A stretch of DNA of 59,817 bases, taken from the NCBI RefSeq assembly GCF_030149505.1, contig NZ_JASBRN010000073.1, positions 1-59,817 of the forward strand, written 5' to 3'. Both the position numbers and the translations under genes were made by a program. Shown in pieces: positions 43,883 through 51,618 of the stretch. Numbering within the stretch: position 1 is the first letter of the stretch; every line of letters starts with the position of its first letter. A model generated the notes under the pieces. It had not been told where the DNA came from. It was given only the letters and a program-made list of their open reading frames with translations, and did not search any database. The DNA is from Nocardioides sp. GTDB taxonomy: Bacteria; Actinomycetota; Actinomycetes; Propionibacteriales; Nocardioidaceae.

Positions 43883-46711
43883 TCAGCCGGCCGGCGCGAC
43901 CGCCGGCACCTTGGTCACCTGGTCCCAGGTGAAGGTGAACTCACCGCCCCCGGCCGGCACCGACAGCGCGAGGTTGTCCCCGCCGGCGGCACCGCCCGCG
44001 CCGTAGTTCTCGTCCCAGGACCCGTCGACGGCGATCTTCCACTCGTACTCGCCCTCGGGGAGCGTGAAGGTCGCCCGCCACAGCCCGTCGGTCTCGTCGA
44101 ACTCCAGCCGGCTCTCGGTGCAGCCGGGCTGCCAGTCGTCCGGGCAGCCGATCTCCGACTGCAGGCTGCCCGCGACGGTGACCGACTCCCGGGCCGGCGT
44201 GGGCGCGGCGGTCACGACGGTGACCGGGCGGGAACGCACGACCCGGTCGCCCACGACCATCGAGGCCCGGTAGGACACCGAGGTGCCCAGGTCGAGCTCG
44301 CTCACGTCGTCGTCGACGGTGTAGACCGGCGAGGAGGAGTCGGTGCCGATCTCGGTCCAGGACCCGTCGCCGACGCGGCGCTCGAAGGTCACGACCTGGT
44401 CGGGGTGCTCCGGGTCGGGCACGGTCGAGACCCGCACGGGGTCGATGGCGGTCACGGAGCCGTCGGAGCCGGAGGTGGTCACCTCCAGGCGCGGCGGTGC
44501 CACGGTGGCGCGCCGGACCTCCGAGGCCCGGGTGTGACCGGCGTTGTCCAGCACCACGGCGCGGTACTGCACCCGGGTGCCGGGCTCGGCGTCGTACAGG
44601 TCGTGGAAGACGCGGTACGGCGCGGCGTCGTCGGTGCCGATGGGCGTCCACTCCTCGCCGGGCTCGCGGGCCAGGAAGGTGACCTCGGCGAAGGAGGAGT
44701 AGTCGCGCAGGTCGGCCTGCACGAGGTAGCGGCTGTGCGCCTCCTGCGACGGAGCCGGGGCACGCAGCGTGATCTTCGGTGCCGTGCGCGACGCGGGCAG
44801 CGCGGCGGTCGCGCGGTAGACGACCGAGCCGGTCGCGGGGACCTCGAGGCTGACCTCGCCCCGCCGGTCGGTGCGCAGCCGGTCCGGTCCCTCACCGTAG
44901 ATGCGCTCGAGCCGCTGGCCGCCGGCGAAGGTCGAGGTCGTGACGCGCGCGGGCTCCTCGCTGTTGTTGACGGCCACGACGTACTCGACCTGCTCCTCGG
45001 CGTCGATGCGGGAGAAGACCAGCGCGCCGCCCTCGGCGGTGCGCACCTGCATGGCACCGGTGCTCAGGGCCGGGTGCTCCTCGCGCAGCGCGGCCAGCCC
45101 GGAGATGTGCTGGTAGAGCGGGTGGTCGGTGTCGAAGTTGTCCTCGGCGGGCGTCGAGGAGGAGCCGAGCTGCTCGTCGTCGACGTACTCCGGGGTGGTG
45201 CTGGGGAACATGTCCTGGCGCGCCAGCTGGTCGCCGCCGGTGCCGGTGAAGCCCTGCTCGTCGCCGTAGAAGACGACCGGGTTGCCACGCGAGAGGTAGA
45301 GCAGGTCGTGGGCGAGCCGCGACCGGGCCAGCTTCACCTCCGCGGTGGCGTCCGGGTCGTCGGCGCCCAGGAAGTGGCCGATCCGGCCCATGTCGTGGTT
45401 GCCCAGGAAGGTCGGCAGCACCGAGGCGTTGGAGTCGGCGTCGGTGTACCAGTCGTCGGCGAGGAAGAAGTCACGCAGCGCGGCGGCGCTGCCCTGGCGG
45501 GAGACGAAGTCGCGCGCGGCCCACTGGAACGGGAAGTCCAGGATCGCCTGCATGCCGAGGTGGGTCGTGTAGTGCGAGGTGAAGGAGGTCGCCTCGGCGT
45601 CGCTGCCGTCGAGGGCGACCTCGCCGAACATGAAGAAATCCGGCTTGCCGTTGGCGCGGGCGTAGTCGAGCAGCCCCGGGCCGAAGGCCTTCCAGAACTC
45701 GTCGTCGACGTGCTTCATGGTGTCGATGCGGAAGCCGTCGATGCCGAACTCGGAGACCCAGGTGCGGTAGATGTCGATCATCCCGTCGCGCACGGTCGGG
45801 TGCTCGGTGAAGAGGTCGTCGAGACCGAAGAAGTCGCCGTACTGGCTGTCCTCGCCGACGAAGGTCGTGTTGCCGCGGTTGTGGTAGAGGCTCGGGTCGT
45901 TGAGCCAGGCCGGGACCTTCAGGTCCTCCTCGCCCTCCTCCAGCACGGGGGTGTAGGGGAAGGACGTCGCCGGGTCCATCAGCGGGAAGTCGCCGGTGCC
46001 GGCGAAGTCGCGGTCGTCGAAGGGGTCCCCGGCGGCGGTGCGGTAGGGCTCGACGTCCTTGTCGACGTACGCCGTGCGCGCCCCCTCCTCGTAGCCGATC
46101 ACGTCGGCGGTGTGGTTGGTGATGATGTCGAAGTAGACCTTCATCCCCCGCTCGTGGGCGGCGTCGACGAGGGCGGCGAGCTCCTCGTTGGTGCCCAGGT
46201 GCGGGTCGACCTGCGTGAAGTCGGTGATCCAGTAGCCGTGGTAGCCGGCCGAGGGACCGTCCTCGAGCTGGACCGCCTTGTTCTTGAAGATCGGCGTGAG
46301 CCAGATGGCGTCGGTGCCCAGGCCCTGGACGTAGTCGAGCTTCTCGGTCAGGCCGGCGAGGTCGCCGCCGTGGTAGAAGCCCTTGGCACTCGGGTCGAAG
46401 CCGTGCTCGAGCCGGCCGCCCTCGATCCCGCCGGTGTCGTTGGCGGGGTCGCCGTTGGCGAAGCGGTCGCCCATGACGAAGTAGAAGTTCTGGTCGGCGC
46501 CCGCGGGGCGCAGCGCGTGGTCGGCGAGGGACCGCACGCCCTTGCCCGGGCGGCCGGGCTTGGCGGCCGCCGGCGTGGCGGTCGGTCCGGCGCCGTCGTC
46601 GGCCCGGGCCGGGGCGGTGGCCGGCCCGGCGAAGGTCAGGGCGCCCAGCGTGAGGGCGCCGACCGCGGAGGCGGCGAGCGAGCGCCGCGTCCGGGCAGGG
46701 GTGTGACCCAT
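43883..46711 (-). CDS. Secreted GH13 alpha-amylase/pullulanase-type enzyme
   Basis: 942 residues. A signal peptide (about 1-37, ending ARA) precedes the GH13 barrel (about 70-560) with nucleophile Asp330 in GFRIDTMKH, acid/base Glu364 in FGEVA and Asp440 in LGNHDMG. Beta-sandwich modules follow and the C-terminus (about 850-935, EYEWKIAVDGSWDENYG) resembles the X25 module of pullulanases. It degrades starch-like glucan outside the cell. GGGAGGAA precedes the ATG and a CRP-like box lies 38 bp upstream. Confidence 0.9.
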   Translation of the reverse strand: MGHTPARTRRSLAASAVGALTLGALTFAGPATAPARADDGAGPTATPAAAKPGRPGKGVRSLADHALRPAGADQNFYFVMGDRFANGDPANDTGGIEGGRLEHGFDPSAKGFYHGGDLAGLTEKLDYVQGLGTDAIWLTPIFKNKAVQLEDGPSAGYHGYWITDFTQVDPHLGTNEELAALVDAAHERGMKVYFDIITNHTADVIGYEEGARTAYVDKDVEPYRTAAGDPFDDRDFAGTGDFPLMDPATSFPYTPVLEEGEEDLKVPAWLNDPSLYHNRGNTTFVGEDSQYGDFFGLDDLFTEHPTVRDGMIDIYRTWVSEFGIDGFRIDTMKHVDDEFWKAFGPGLLDYARANGKPDFFMFGEVALDGSDAEATSFTSHYTTHLGMQAILDFPFQWAARDFVSRQGSAAALRDFFLADDWYTDADSNASVLPTFLGNHDMGRIGHFLGADDPDATAEVKLARSRLAHDLLYLSRGNPVVFYGDEQGFTGTGGDQLARQDMFPSTTPEYVDDEQLGSSSTPAEDNFDTDHPLYQHISGLAALREEHPALSTGAMQVRTAEGGALVFSRIDAEEQVEYVVAVNNSEEPARVTTSTFAGGQRLERIYGEGPDRLRTDRRGEVSLEVPATGSVVYRATAALPASRTAPKITLRAPAPSQEAHSRYLVQADLRDYSSFAEVTFLAREPGEEWTPIGTDDAAPYRVFHDLYDAEPGTRVQYRAVVLDNAGHTRASEVRRATVAPPRLEVTTSGSDGSVTAIDPVRVSTVPDPEHPDQVVTFERRVGDGSWTEIGTDSSSPVYTVDDDVSELDLGTSVSYRASMVVGDRVVRSRPVTVVTAAPTPARESVTVAGSLQSEIGCPDDWQPGCTESRLEFDETDGLWRATFTLPEGEYEWKIAVDGSWDENYGAGGAAGGDNLALSVPAGGGEFTFTWDQVTKVPAVAPAG

Positions 46712-46748
46712 GGATTCCTCCCGAGAAGTGTGAGGACGAGCCAGGCCC

Positions 46749-46764
46749 TGTGACCCGGCTCACA
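46749..46764. promoter_or_regulatory. CRP/GlxR-type binding site
   Basis: TGTGACCCGGCTCACA is a perfect match to TGTGA-N6-TCACA, 38 bp before the amylase start. Confidence 0.75.
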
Positions 46765-46826
46765 ACGAGCGGGAGGCTAGCCAGCCGGAGGTGGACCGGT
46801 CAACCAGGCGAGTACGGGTGACGGGC

Positions 46827-48029
46827 TCAGCCACCCGGCGGCACGTCGTGGATGGGCTCCTTGGGCAGCTTCTTCAGCTTCCGGCTGCGCTTGCGACGGC
46901 TGGGGATCATCGAGCGCATCTCCTCGAGCTTGCCGAAGCAGAGCAGCCGGTCGCCGGCCTCGAGGACGTGCTGGGCGTTGGGGTTGGGGATGACCTGGGT
47001 GCCGCGGTGCAGGGTCAGCGCACTGATGTCCTTCTCCCGCAGGCTCGACTGCCCGAGCGTCTTGCCCACGAGGTCGGAGGCCTCACCGACCTGGATCTCG
47101 GCGACGCCGTACCCCGTCGAGACGGTCAGCCGCTGCCGCACGTCGATCTCGGGGAAGGCGACCTGGTTGTCGATGTAGTCGATGATCGCGCCGGCGACAT
47201 CGAGCTTGGTGGCGGTCTCGATCCCCTCCAGGCCCGGGGAGGAGTTGACCTCCATCACCAGCGGACCGTCGTTGCCCTCGAGCATGTCGACGCCCGCGAC
47301 CCGCAGGCCCATGATCTGGGCCGACCGCACGGCCGCGCGCTCGAAGGCCGGGTCGAGGTCGACCGGCTCCACGGACCCGCCGCGGTGCACGTTGGAGCGG
47401 AACTCGTCGCCCTGCGCGACCCGGCGCATCGCCGCCACGACCCGGTCTCCGACGACCAGGGCGCGGATGTCGCGGCCCTTGGACTCCTTGACGAAGCGCT
47501 GGATCAGCACGTTCTGCCGGGTCGACTGCAGCGTCTCGATGATCGCCTCGGCGACCTTGATGTCGGGGGCCAGGATGACGCCGATGCCCTGGGTGCCCTC
47601 GAGCAGCTTGATGACCACCGGCGCCCCGCCGACCCGCTCGATCGCGGGGATCACGTCGCCGCGGCCCTGCACGAAGGTCGTGGCCGGCATCCCGATCTGG
47701 TGGCGGGACAGGATCTGGGTCGCGCGCAGCTTGTCGCGGCTGTTGGCGATGCCCCACGAGGTGTTGGGCGTGTAGACGTCCATCTGCTCGAACTGCCGCA
47801 CCACCGCGGTGCCGAAGTAGGTGATGGAGTTGCCGATCCTCGGCAGGATCGCGTCGTAGTGCGAGAGCTGCTTGCCGCGGAACTGCAGGTCCGGCTCGTC
47901 ACCCGACAGGTCGATGCCGAAGCGCAGGGTGTTGAGCACCTTGACCGTGTGCCCACGGTCCAGCGCGGCGGTGCGCAGGCGCTGCGTACTGTACGAGCGG
48001 GGTGCGCGGGAGAGGATCGCTAGCTTCAT
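46827..48029 (-). CDS. rimK: RimK-type ATP-grasp ligase with C-terminal RCK_C (TrkA_C) domain
   Basis: 400 residues from ATG 48029. An N-terminal preATP-grasp (LAILSRAPRSYSTQRL) and ATP-grasp body (NTSWGIANSRDKLRA, VVIKLLEGTQGIGV, SNVHRGG, VMEVNSSPG) match RimK, which adds glutamate to protein or peptide ends. From about 305 to 385 there is an RCK_C domain (VGEASDLVGKTLGQSSL, IPNPNAQHVLEAGDRLLCFG), usually a ligand-sensing module of K+ transport proteins. Its tail is basic. Divergent from the retropepsin-like gene with 35 bp between. Confidence 0.87.
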   Translation of the reverse strand: MKLAILSRAPRSYSTQRLRTAALDRGHTVKVLNTLRFGIDLSGDEPDLQFRGKQLSHYDAILPRIGNSITYFGTAVVRQFEQMDVYTPNTSWGIANSRDKLRATQILSRHQIGMPATTFVQGRGDVIPAIERVGGAPVVIKLLEGTQGIGVILAPDIKVAEAIIETLQSTRQNVLIQRFVKESKGRDIRALVVGDRVVAAMRRVAQGDEFRSNVHRGGSVEPVDLDPAFERAAVRSAQIMGLRVAGVDMLEGNDGPLVMEVNSSPGLEGIETATKLDVAGAIIDYIDNQVAFPEIDVRQRLTVSTGYGVAEIQVGEASDLVGKTLGQSSLREKDISALTLHRGTQVIPNPNAQHVLEAGDRLLCFGKLEEMRSMIPSRRKRSRKLKKLPKEPIHDVPPGG

Positions 48030-48064
48030 GACCACCCGAGTCTGGAGGAAGGAGAGTCGAGGAC

Positions 48065-48553
48065 GTGCCTGACGACCTGCCCGCCCCCGACCCTTCCTAC
48101 ACCCTCGCGGGGTGGCGTGAGTGGGTGAGCCTGCCCGGCGTGGGAGTCCCGTGGATCAAGGCCAAGCTCGACACCGGCGCCCGCAGCTCGGCGATCCACG
48201 CCTTCGACCTGAGCGAGGAGCGGGTCGGCGGCGAGCGCTGGGTCTCCTTCTCCGTCCACCCCTGGCAGGCCACCGACGAGGACGCCGTCGCCGCGCGGTG
48301 CCCGGTGATCGACGTGCGCGAGGTGCGCTCCTCCTCCGGCCACGCCGAGGAGCGGCTGGTCGTGCCGATGGACGTCACGCTGATGGGCCGCACCATCTCC
48401 TGCGAGATGACGCTGTCGCGGCGTGACGAGATGGGCTTCCGGATGCTCGTGGGGCGCGAGGCGCTGCGGCAGGGGTACGCCGTCGACCCGGGACGGTCCT
48501 ACCTCGGGCCGCGCCCGCCCGTCGCCGTACGACGCCGCAACCGCGGGCGCTGA
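48065..48553 (+). CDS. RimK-associated retropepsin-like protease (ATP-dependent zinc protease family)
   Basis: 162 residues. KLDTGARSSAIHA (about 34-46) is the D-T-G-A active turn of the RimB-like family, named 'ATP-dependent zinc protease' but retropepsin-like by motif. The C-terminal half holds MLVGREAL, matching the family. GGAGGAAGGAG lies shortly before the GTG start. The gene pairs with rimK and an M14 peptidase, so it may trim or release the tag made by RimK. Confidence 0.82.
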   Translation: MPDDLPAPDPSYTLAGWREWVSLPGVGVPWIKAKLDTGARSSAIHAFDLSEERVGGERWVSFSVHPWQATDEDAVAARCPVIDVREVRSSSGHAEERLVVPMDVTLMGRTISCEMTLSRRDEMGFRMLVGREALRQGYAVDPGRSYLGPRPPVAVRRRNRGR

Positions 48554-48626
48554 GCCGCACCTGCCCGGACGACCCGGCCTGGACGACCCGGCCCGACCAC
48601 CCGGCCGGTCGCCCTAGGCTGCCCCC

Positions 48627-49646
48627 GTGCCCCGCGACTCCTTCGAGATCGGTCCCGTGCGGGTCCGTGCGGGCCGCAAGCAGGCGCTGGCCCTGCCCAT
48701 CACCCGGCTCGTGACCGGCGCCGACGTCGACCTCCCGGTCCGCGTCGTGCACGGGCGGCAGGAGGGCCCGACGGTCTGGATCGACGCGGCCATCCACGGC
48801 GACGAGGCCGTGGGGGTGGAGGTCATCCGGCAGGTGCTGGCCGACCTGGACGCCAAGAAGCTGCGCGGCACGGTGATCGCGGTGCCCATCGTCAACGTGC
48901 TCGGCTTCATGAACGGCGACCGCTACCTGCCGGACCGCCGCGACCTCAACCGCTCCTTCCCCGGCTCCAGGCGCGGGTCGCTGGCCGCCCGGATCGCCCA
49001 CCTCGTGATGACCGAGGTGGTCGCCAAGTGCGAGGTCGGCATCGACCTGCACACCGGCTCGGACCGCCGCACCAACCTCCCGCAGATCCGCGCCGACCTC
49101 GAGGACGAGCGCACCCGCGAGCTGTCCCTGGCGTTCGGCGCCCCGGTGATGCTGCACGCCCGCCTGCGCGACGGCTCGCTCCGCGCGGCGGCGCGGGAGG
49201 CCGGCGCGAAGGTGCTGCTCTACGAGGCCGGCGAGGCGTGGCGGATGGACGGCTGGGCGGTCGACGCCGGTGTCCTCGGCGTACGCCGAGTGCTGGCCCA
49301 CCTCGGGATGATCGACCCGCTCGAGGGCGACGCCCCGACCCCCACCCTGGAGTCGTGGCGCTCGGGCTGGGTCCGCGCCCGCGGCACCGGGATGCTGCAC
49401 CTGGAGGCCGAGCTCGGCCAACGGGTGACCCGCGGACAGCGGCTGGGCGGGCTCTTCGACTCCTTCGGCAAGCGGGTGCGGCTGGTGCACGCCGACCGCG
49501 ACGGCATCGTCGTCGGCCGCACCGAGGCGCCCCTGGTCAGCTCCGGCGACGCGGTCGTCCACCTCGCCGAGGTCCTGGACGGCTCGACCTCGACCGTGGC
49601 CGCCGAGCCCGAGCCGGACACCGTCGAGGAGACCGACGAGGCCTGA
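48627..49646 (+). CDS. M14-type zinc peptidase (AstE/AspA family)
   Basis: 339 residues. Zinc ligands His57 and Glu60 (IHGDE) and His142 (DLHTG), substrate-binding DLNRS (106-110) and catalytic Glu200 (YEAGEAW) are complete, so it is likely active. Family members cut succinyl- or acyl-amino acids or peptide ends. TAGGCT (48615-48620) lies 6 nt before the GTG, a leaderless layout. It follows the retropepsin-like gene by 73 bp. Confidence 0.85.
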   Translation: MPRDSFEIGPVRVRAGRKQALALPITRLVTGADVDLPVRVVHGRQEGPTVWIDAAIHGDEAVGVEVIRQVLADLDAKKLRGTVIAVPIVNVLGFMNGDRYLPDRRDLNRSFPGSRRGSLAARIAHLVMTEVVAKCEVGIDLHTGSDRRTNLPQIRADLEDERTRELSLAFGAPVMLHARLRDGSLRAAAREAGAKVLLYEAGEAWRMDGWAVDAGVLGVRRVLAHLGMIDPLEGDAPTPTLESWRSGWVRARGTGMLHLEAELGQRVTRGQRLGGLFDSFGKRVRLVHADRDGIVVGRTEAPLVSSGDAVVHLAEVLDGSTSTVAAEPEPDTVEETDEA

Positions 49647-49703
49647 GCGTGGCAATGGCCCGCGCGTGGCCGACCGCAGCGAACACCAGGCGGCCCGGTC
49701 GGA

Positions 49704-50228
49704 CCGTGGGCGGGCCTAGCCCACGACGCCTTCGGCGCGGCAGCCGCCGACCTGGCGACCCAGATCGACGACATCGCCGGGCAGCTCGAGGGGGTGAGCG
49801 GCTTCCTTCGCGAGGCCGCCGAGGAGGTGCGCAACGCCGAGGACCTCGTCCGGGAGCTGGTCGAGTGGGCGGCCATCACCCTGGCGGTCAGCGCCGCGAC
49901 GGCCATCGTCACGCTGGGCGCCTCCGCGGTGGCGGGCGCGGCCACCGCCGCGGCCAAGGCCGGCGTCACCGGCGCCAAGATCGCCAACCTGCTCAGCAAG
50001 GTGGCCACGGTGCTCGCCCGGGTCCGCGACGCCCTGCGCGCCTACAAGGCGTTCCTGAAGGGCCTTGACTTCAAGAAGCGATTCGTCTTCCGCGCGGCCG
50101 TCGAGAAGCCGATTGTCCGGCACCTGACCGGGCTCGACGGCAACTGGAAGGTCCCGGCCTACGAGCTGGCCAACGTGCACTACAACTACGGCGAGGAACC
50201 ACCACAGGTCCCAGGACTCACGCGCTGA
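49704..50228 (+). pseudogene. 5'-truncated WXG100/LXG-type protein remnant
   Basis: An open frame from just after the M14 stop reads PWAGLAHDAFGAAAADLATQ, with a WxG turn, then a long helical region (FLREAAEEVRNAEDLVREL) and hydrophobic helix (about 29-60 from GTG 49794). No start codon precedes the WxG part; the only in-frame start, GTG 49794, would skip it. The first helix expected of WXG100 proteins is missing, so the gene is a fragment. It may derive from a type VII secretion substrate or polymorphic toxin. Confidence 0.6.
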
Positions 50229-50230
50229 GC

Positions 50231-50244
50231 GGGGCTGCAGCCCC
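50231..50244. terminator. Short palindrome GGGGCTGCAGCCCC
   Basis: 14-bp perfect palindrome two bases past the WXG-remnant stop. Too compact to be a strong terminator. Confidence 0.35.
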
Positions 50245-50296
50245 ATGGCCGTGAGCCAGCGCCGTGAGCCAGGGCCGTGCGATGGTCGGCGGGAGG

Positions 50297-50554
50297 TCAG
50301 CGGCGGGTGCGCTCGCGCAGACTGTGACCCGCCTGCCAGGCCCAGCTGAGCGCCCACCACGCGACGACGAGGAGGAACACGCCGCCGCCGGCGAGACCTC
50401 CGAGCACGACGCCCTCCCCCTCGGCCACCAGGTAGCCCACCCCGGCGCCGGTGAGCACCAGCACCGCCGCGACCAGGAAGGCCTTCAGGTCCCCACCCAG
50501 GTCGCCGGCCGCGTCACTGAGGAAGGTGCGTCCCGCACCACGACCGTCTGCCAC
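50297..50554 (-). CDS. Small membrane protein, 85 aa
   Basis: Two hydrophobic helices (AFLVAAVLVLTGAGVGYLVA and GVFLLVVAWWALSWAW) with a basic C-terminus (RERTRR). GTG start. Function unknown; it lies between the WXG remnant and the GMC operon. Confidence 0.65.
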   Translation of the reverse strand: MADGRGAGRTFLSDAAGDLGGDLKAFLVAAVLVLTGAGVGYLVAEGEGVVLGGLAGGGVFLLVVAWWALSWAWQAGHSLRERTRR

Positions 50555-50633
50555 GCCGGCAGGCTACCCACGCTCCACCCGCCCCGACCGGCACCGGCGG
50601 GGTGCAGCCGACGGGACGGGTCGGACCTCGAGG

Positions 50634-50647
50634 TGTAACTCGTTCCA
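50634..50647. promoter_or_regulatory. KstR-like box before GMC operon
   Basis: TGTAACTCGTTCCA fits TnnAACnnGTTnnA, the consensus of the mycobacterial TetR regulator KstR as I recall it. It stands about 20 bp before the first gene. Confidence 0.5.
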
Positions 50648-50667
50648 GTTCTGCGCGTTGAGATCGT

Positions 50668-51618
50668 GTGACCCCCACCACGCCACGCACCGACCTGCCC
50701 TGGCCCAGCCGCCGCGGGCTCCTCGCCGGTGCCGCCCTCGGCGCGGTGGCCCTGGTCGCGCTGCCCGGCCTGCCGACCGTGGCCGTCCCGGTCGGTCGTG
50801 ACCGCAACCGCTTCCTGTCCGAGGAGCAGCTGGCGACCCTCGCCGCCGTGGTGGACCGCGTCGTCCCGGGCGAGGACGGGACGCCGGGTGCGCTCGAGGC
50901 CGGGGCGCACGAGAGCATCGACGCCCTGCTCGGCGCCTTCCGCACCGACCCTCCGCGCATCTACGCCGGCGGCCCCTTCTCCGACCGGGCCGGCTCGCGC
51001 GTCAACCACTTCGAGCGGTTCCTGCCGCTCGACGCCTACGAGCAGAAAGCCTGGCGGGGCAAGGTCCGCCGGTTCCAGGAGACCTACACCGCCGGCCTCG
51101 ACGCCCTGGCCGCCTCGACTCCGGGCTTCGCCACGCTGCCCGGCCCCGCCCGCGACCTGGTGCTGCAGACGAGCCAGGACCCCGCGGTCACCGCCATGAC
51201 GGGCCTCGCGGTCACCCACGCCTTCGAGGGCACCTGGGGCGCGCCGGAGTACGGCGGCAACCGCGACACCCTGGGCTGGCAGGCGATCGGCTTCGAGGGC
51301 GACCGTCAGCCCCGCGGCTACACCGACGACGAGGTGCTCGACCCGCCGTTGGAGCCGCTGCCGGTCCTCGACGTGACGGGCGCTCTAGCGGCGTACGGGC
51401 CCGCGCTGGCGCTGGCGACCTCCGAGGCCTCCATGGGGCTGCTGGCGCTGGCCGACGGCGACGCGCGGGTGCTCGCCGACCGCGTGCAGGCCCTGCTGGG
51501 CGGTGCCGCCGGTGTCCTGGACGACGTCGCCGCGGGCGTGCGCGACGGCGACCCGGGCGGCGCGCTGGAGGAGCTCCTCGGCGGGGTCCTGGGCGGCGGG
51601 AAGCAGACCCGGCGATGA
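50668..51618 (+). CDS. Gluconate 2-dehydrogenase subunit 3-like (GMC gamma subunit), Tat-exported
   Basis: 316 residues. A twin-Arg signal (SRRGLLAG, about 14-21) shows export of the folded protein. The body (FLSEEQLATLAAVVDRVVPGEDGTPGALEAG) matches subunit 3 of membrane gluconate/sugar dehydrogenases, which pairs with a GMC flavoprotein. Overlaps the next gene by ATGA. Confidence 0.87.
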   Translation: MTPTTPRTDLPWPSRRGLLAGAALGAVALVALPGLPTVAVPVGRDRNRFLSEEQLATLAAVVDRVVPGEDGTPGALEAGAHESIDALLGAFRTDPPRIYAGGPFSDRAGSRVNHFERFLPLDAYEQKAWRGKVRRFQETYTAGLDALAASTPGFATLPGPARDLVLQTSQDPAVTAMTGLAVTHAFEGTWGAPEYGGNRDTLGWQAIGFEGDRQPRGYTDDEVLDPPLEPLPVLDVTGALAAYGPALALATSEASMGLLALADGDARVLADRVQALLGGAAGVLDDVAAGVRDGDPGGALEELLGGVLGGGKQTRR

